DNA of 36,087 nt from Paracoccaceae bacterium (GTDB taxonomy: Bacteria; Pseudomonadota; Alphaproteobacteria; Rhodobacterales; Rhodobacteraceae), in contig JAQWUC010000074.1 of the NCBI GenBank assembly GCA_029242355.1, positions 1-36,087 of the forward strand, read 5' to 3'. A program made the translations under genes and the position numbers. Below, piece by piece: positions 33,051-36,087 of this stretch. Numbering within the stretch: position 1 is the stretch's first letter; each line of letters opens with the position of its first letter. The notes beneath the pieces were generated by a model, which did no database searches, was not told the DNA's origin, and saw nothing but the letters and a program-made list of their open reading frames with translations.

Positions 33051-33081
33051 TTGTGTCTCCAGTAAGAGGAGAGTTTATAGT
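33051..33081 (+). promoter_or_regulatory. CueR-type promoter with 19-base spacer
   Basis: TTGTGT (33051-33056), 19 bases, TATAGT (33076-33081). The spacer and the edge of the -35 hold the dyad TCTCC-N7-GGAGA (33056-33072). A spacer of 19 instead of 17 and a central dyad are the hallmarks of MerR/CueR-controlled promoters, and the divergent neighbour is CueR. The start would fall near 33088, giving a leader of under 20 bases containing GGAGG (33092-33096). It should drive the DUF4396, cytochrome, copC and copD genes. Confidence 0.75.
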
Positions 33082-33105
33082 GCTTTTCAGTGGAGGTCAA
33101 ATATA

Positions 33106-33549
33106 TTGGCGATATCGTTAAATCTAGCCATAAATTGGCGTTGCAGAATTACTTGGAAGATAGCATCTTATAATACATCCTGGTGCTTGCTTGGTTGTGC
33201 CATAGGCGATTTGGGTACCATAGCGTACTTTCAATTCACAGGTATTGCTTGGCCTGTCTGGGCGATCATGACACTTGCGATTTTTAACGGTCTTATGACC
33301 TCGATTATGCTTGAAACGATTATCCTTGCAAGACAGATGATGCTTAGAATCGCCTTTAAAACAGCAATCGGGATGTCGTTAATATCTATGATTGCTATGG
33401 AAGCTGCAATGAATGTCATTGACGTTAGTCTCACTGGTGGTGCTGTTCTGACTTGGTGGGTAATACCGTTAATGCTTGCGGCAGGTTTCATTACACCGCT
33501 TCCATATAACTACTGGCGCTTGAAAGCGCTTGCTAAAGCCTGTCATTGA
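33106..33549 (+). CDS. DUF4396 membrane protein
   Basis: 147 residues from TTG 33106, nine bases after GGAGG; no suitable ATG exists. Three or four membrane helices are visible, with the DUF4396 blocks CAIGDLGTIAYFQF, FNGLMTSIMLETIILARQM, AIGMSLISMIAMEAAMNVID and, at the end, PLPYNYWRLKALAKACH. The family has no established activity. Met-, Cys- and His-containing helices (GMSLISMIAMEAAM, KACH) and its place as first gene behind a CueR-type promoter suggest a role in copper handling in the inner membrane, which is inference. It is followed after eight bases by the cytochrome c gene. Confidence 0.82.
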   Translation: MAISLNLAINWRCRITWKIASYNTSWCLLGCAIGDLGTIAYFQFTGIAWPVWAIMTLAIFNGLMTSIMLETIILARQMMLRIAFKTAIGMSLISMIAMEAAMNVIDVSLTGGAVLTWWVIPLMLAAGFITPLPYNYWRLKALAKACH

Positions 33550-33557
33550 GGAACAAA

Positions 33558-34052
33558 ATGTCTAAAAAAAATAAGTTTAAATTGATGCCTGTATTACTTA
33601 CTGGATTAGCAATTATCTCATTGGGTGCAGTAATCTTTTATCTTTCACCACCATTTAAGAAAGCTGAGGCAGGCATTACCTTGATGCCTGAAGACCTTTC
33701 CATAACAAAGTTAGGGAATTCTGTTTATACTGAAAAGTGTGCGTCATGTCATGGCGTGGCATTGGAGGGTCAGGCGAATTGGCAACAAAGAAACTCTGAC
33801 GGTTATTTGCCAGCTCCACCCCATGATGAATCTGGACATACCTGGCACCATCCGAGCTCTTATCTCTTTTTAATGACCAAATATGGTATTGAAAAAATGA
33901 TAGGAGAAAAATATCCCAATAATATGCCTGCTTATGAAAATAAATTAACGGACAACGAAATCATTGCCGTTTTATCTTACATAAAAAGCACTTGGCCTAA
34001 ACCTATACAGCGACAACATGACGAAATAAGCGCTTACGCCAATACACAGTAG
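33558..34052 (+). CDS. Membrane-anchored c-type cytochrome
   Basis: 164 residues from ATG 33558, with GAGGAAC upstream. One membrane anchor or uncleaved signal lies at about residues 10-30 (MPVLLTGLAIISLGAVIFYL). The haem-binding CASCH is at 61-65 and the axial Met is probably Met123 in NNMPAYENKL. The domain is a single small class I-type cytochrome facing the periplasm. A His/Pro-rich stretch with DESGHTWHHPSSYL between haem and Met ligand is unusual and could touch copper. It lies in the CueR-controlled operon, between the DUF4396 and copC genes, so a redox role in copper detoxification is likely. Confidence 0.87.
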   Translation: MSKKNKFKLMPVLLTGLAIISLGAVIFYLSPPFKKAEAGITLMPEDLSITKLGNSVYTEKCASCHGVALEGQANWQQRNSDGYLPAPPHDESGHTWHHPSSYLFLMTKYGIEKMIGEKYPNNMPAYENKLTDNEIIAVLSYIKSTWPKPIQRQHDEISAYANTQ

Positions 34053-34065
34053 AGAGGTTAACACG

Positions 34066-34461
34066 ATGTTTAAAAATTGTTTCTTAGCTATTTTATTACT
34101 TTTGCCTATGACCGCAATTGCTCACTCCCCACTGGCTTCATCCTCTCCTCAAAATGGTGAAAAGCTTTATATGCCGCTAGCTGAAATCATCATGGTTTTT
34201 AAATCACCAGCTAAGCTCATTAAAGTAGATATGGAGAAGACATCTGATAAACAGAGAAAAAGCCTGTTGGGAGGACTCTTTGGTAATCATGATGGTGAGC
34301 CAGTATTGTTAGGTACAAGCTTTCTCTTGAAGCTTGGGAAACGTCATGTGATTCCCCTGCCGACTTTGGAGATTGGTAACTACACAGTTTCTTGGCGTGC
34401 ACTGGGTGAAGACGGCCATGTGATAAAGGGAGAGCTTACCTTTACCACAGCAGGTGGTTGA
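34066..34461 (+). CDS. copC: Periplasmic copper-binding protein CopC
   Basis: 131 residues. A signal peptide of about 19 residues is cut before His20 (TAIA then HSPLASSSP), leaving His as the mature N-terminus, as needed for the Cu(II) site of CopC. The second part of that site is DGHVIKG (Asp116, His118) near the C-terminus, followed by GELTFTT. The beta-sandwich size is typical. The insertion of KSLLGGLFGNHDGEP in the middle replaces the Met-rich Cu(I) loop of some CopC proteins. It delivers copper to CopD, whose gene starts one base after its stop. Thirteen bases separate it from the cytochrome gene, with AGAGG upstream. Confidence 0.88.
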   Translation: MFKNCFLAILLLLPMTAIAHSPLASSSPQNGEKLYMPLAEIIMVFKSPAKLIKVDMEKTSDKQRKSLLGGLFGNHDGEPVLLGTSFLLKLGKRHVIPLPTLEIGNYTVSWRALGEDGHVIKGELTFTTAGG

Positions 34462-34462
34462 C

Positions 34463-35332
34463 ATGGATGTTTGGATTATTATCAACCCTATCCTTAAAAC
34501 TGTACTATATCTGGCAAGCTTTGGGAGTATAGGGAGTTTTATATTTAGTCTTCATTTTCGATTAAAGCTTACGGAGGAGCAGCAGTTCTATTGCGTTCAG
34601 CTTTCTCGCAAAAGCGCATTAATTGGCATAATTACTTCAGTATTATTAATTTTTTCTGTTGCAGGAAATCTGGGTGGAGACTTTGTAAGTGTAATTGACA
34701 TTTTAATGTTGCAACTCGCTATTCAGTCTAAATCTGGTATTAGTTACCTTACAGTTTTTGCAGGCTTTATTATAATGCTATTAGCGCATAAAATGAAAGC
34801 GAAAGCTCAGAAAAAAACACTTTTAATTGGCTCGGTTACCGTACTGTTTTCTTTCACATTGGCTGGACATGCCCAATTAAGTGGAGTGTTCACCCAATTA
34901 TTATTGATTTTACACTTGTTAGGCATTGCCTTCTGGCTCGGTGCTCTCCTCCCATTTCGTTGGATATGTTTACAATCTGATGTATCTAATTTAAGTAGCC
35001 TAGCTCACCGCTTTGGAGTTATTGCCATGGTTTATGTTGGTTTACTTTTAATTACAGGTATAACTTACGCCTACACGCTTCTTGGCAAGCTATCTCACAT
35101 TTTTACGACAAGTTACGGTAATGCGCTTCTGGTAAAAATTGTGCTTGTAATTTCATTGTTGTGTTTGGCTGCGTTTAATAAGTTTAAGGCCGTGCCCGCA
35201 TTGGAAAAAAACCCATTGCAGGGATTGAAACAATTTAAGTCTTCTGTTCAATTTGAGATTGTCCTAGCTCTGTTTATCTTATCTGCATCAAGTCTTCTGA
35301 CTACGTCATTAACAGTACCAATGGGGATGTAA
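34463..35332 (+). CDS. copD: Copper transport membrane protein CopD
   Basis: 289 residues from ATG 34463; an in-frame GTG at 34454 overlaps copC and is less likely. About eight hydrophobic helices are visible. LLHLLGIAFWLGALLPF carries the His and Trp conserved in CopD, and the end has the usual SSLLTTSLTVPMG. CopD sits in the inner membrane and moves copper received from CopC. It is the last gene of the CueR-controlled operon. No terminator is clear after the stop; 110 bases later comes the right copy of the 18-base direct repeat. Confidence 0.85.
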   Translation: MDVWIIINPILKTVLYLASFGSIGSFIFSLHFRLKLTEEQQFYCVQLSRKSALIGIITSVLLIFSVAGNLGGDFVSVIDILMLQLAIQSKSGISYLTVFAGFIIMLLAHKMKAKAQKKTLLIGSVTVLFSFTLAGHAQLSGVFTQLLLILHLLGIAFWLGALLPFRWICLQSDVSNLSSLAHRFGVIAMVYVGLLLITGITYAYTLLGKLSHIFTTSYGNALLVKIVLVISLLCLAAFNKFKAVPALEKNPLQGLKQFKSSVQFEIVLALFILSASSLLTTSLTVPMGM

Positions 35333-35442
35333 TTGATTAGTAGTATCGCGGAATAGCTTTCACACAGCCCCTGTAACACCCCTGTCTGAATCTATCCTAC
35401 ATGGACACACGCTAGTGACTCTCAGCGAGTCTCCTAGAGTCA

Positions 35443-35460
35443 TACAGAGCACGTTTTAAA
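35443..35460 (+). repeat. Direct repeat, right copy, flanking the copper module
   Basis: TACAGAGCACGTTTTAAA, one mismatch from the copy at 32509-32526. It sits in a 261-base gene-free stretch (35333-35593) that also has a small inverted repeat GACTC-TCAGC-GAGTC at 35417-35431 and no other recognisable content. See the left copy for interpretation. Confidence 0.5.
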
Positions 35461-35593
35461 AGGGTATTAACTCTATCACTTTGCCTACCCAACCTAAGAT
35501 AACATTTAACTGTATACGTATGGTGGTTACCAATCTGTAATACCTAATCTGTGTAGGTCACTGACTATATATACCTATAGGAGGGTGGCATGG

Positions 35594-36087
35594 TCACTCA
35601 TATGGCTTTTGAACAGCACTATTCCATCCAGCTAAATACGCAACCCCTACAGCCTTCATTGTTTCTGCATTGCTTCGTCCATAGTGACCACGATAAACTG
35701 TCGTTACAGGCAAACTGATCAAGCGCTTGATTGAATTTCGGAAAGCTTTCAGATCGGCATCTTTGCTGCGATCTGCGGGTTCACCTTCATAAATGTATTC
35801 GTCTGACCATATGAAAGCTTCGCCAGTAAATAATAGACCACTTGTCCGCTCAAACAGCCCGCTTGCACCATCCGTAACGCCAGGTAAATGCACCACCTCA
35901 AAAATGCGGTCACCTAGATCAATTTTGTCACCATCGGATAGTAGCCGAGTTGGTTCTGAAGCTGGCATCACATGTGCAGCTGGATTGAAATTTTCATTAG
36001 GTGTCGCGTCAAACGCTGCATCCAAATAGTACTCTGCCACAGTGTTATGACGCGTTGGTTGAGAAATTCGGTGAGCATCTGCCTTGT
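35594..36087 (-). CDS. Metallo-beta-lactamase-fold hydrolase, 5' end cut by window edge
   Basis: The C-terminal ~164 residues are in the window and the frame is open to the right edge. The first visible residues read KADAHRISQPTRHN, then TVAEYYLDAAFDATP. The HxHxDH motif would lie outside. The second metal region reads EVVHLPGVTDGASGLFERTS and then GLLFTGEAF. In most family members this is PGHTxG followed by TGD, so the usual His is Val and the usual Asp is Glu. The last His is kept (VYRGHYGRS). One metal site may therefore be altered, or this is a subfamily with different ligands. A GTG at 36038-36040 could be mistaken for a start, but the upstream frame continues. It has no visible link to the copper genes. 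Confidence 0.8.
   Translation of the reverse strand, partial: KADAHRISQPTRHNTVAEYYLDAAFDATPNENFNPAAHVMPASEPTRLLSDGDKIDLGDRIFEVVHLPGVTDGASGLFERTSGLLFTGEAFIWSDEYIYEGEPADRSKDADLKAFRNSIKRLISLPVTTVYRGHYGRSNAETMKAVGVAYLAGWNSAVQKPYE

Noticed and set aside
1-36087. tRNA, rRNA, insertion sequences, CRISPR arrays, phage genes
   Set aside because: I looked for them on both strands and saw none; the catabolic block has no mobility gene in the window.

Overview
This 36 kb window looks like accessory DNA of a Gram-negative proteobacterium. The evidence is a Tat-type periplasmic multicopper oxidase, CueR/CopC/CopD copper genes, PotFGHI-type polyamine transport, and AGGAG-type ribosome sites. AT-rich sequence and this gene mix would suit a marine alpha- or gammaproteobacterium, but the sequence alone does not settle the class. 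I see no rRNA, tRNA, transposase, integrase or CRISPR array.

Layout. (1) 1-980: the start of a CueO-like multicopper oxidase, running off the left edge, and a gene-free stretch. (2) 981-15140: a dense catabolic block. It holds an AtzA/TrzA-type amidohydrolase, a metal-ligand-deficient M24 (creatinase/ectoine-hydrolase-like) enzyme, a TIM-barrel isomerase, a CobW-type GTPase with a long C-terminal extension, a GntR regulator, and a leftward operon at 12900-7137 (4-OT tautomerase, isochorismatase-VOC fusion, enolase-superfamily enzyme, opine-type dehydrogenase, DpaA-like dehydrogenase, hydantoinase). A divergent cytosine/creatinine-deaminase-like gene and a RutR-like TetR regulator follow. (3) 15237-18072: an NMT1/THI5-type ABC importer. 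(4) 18323-25188: a PLP decarboxylase with a coupled 26-codon ORF upstream, an ArgE-like deacylase, an ALDH, DUF1028, RidA and a flavin monooxygenase. (5) 25264-32212: a polyamine block of higher GC (class III aminotransferase, nitrilase-type amidase, PotF/I/H/G-like importer) with a divergent LuxR-type regulator. (6) 32644-35332: a CueR-controlled copper module (DUF4396, cytochrome c, CopC, CopD), bracketed by an 18-bp near-identical direct repeat. (7) 35594 to the right edge: a partial metallo-beta-lactamase-fold protein.

How it may work together. The CodA-type deaminase, hydantoinase, enolase-superfamily enzyme (racemase-like active site) and isochorismatase-type hydrolase could form a deaminate, open the ring, racemise, decarbamoylate route for an imidazolone- or hydantoin-like compound. 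The NMT1/THI5-type importer would supply the substrate. The opine-type and DpaA-like dehydrogenases would act on an imine or secondary-amine product. This pathway is inference. Directly visible is one palindrome, GTGATCAC, repeated at the promoters of three catabolic or transport transcription units. At two of these loci it lies between good -35 and -10 hexamers, and at the third next to a weaker -10. This argues that the units form one regulon, most simply under the GntR protein encoded at 6244-6945. A second site resembling the RutR consensus lies in front of the deaminase gene.
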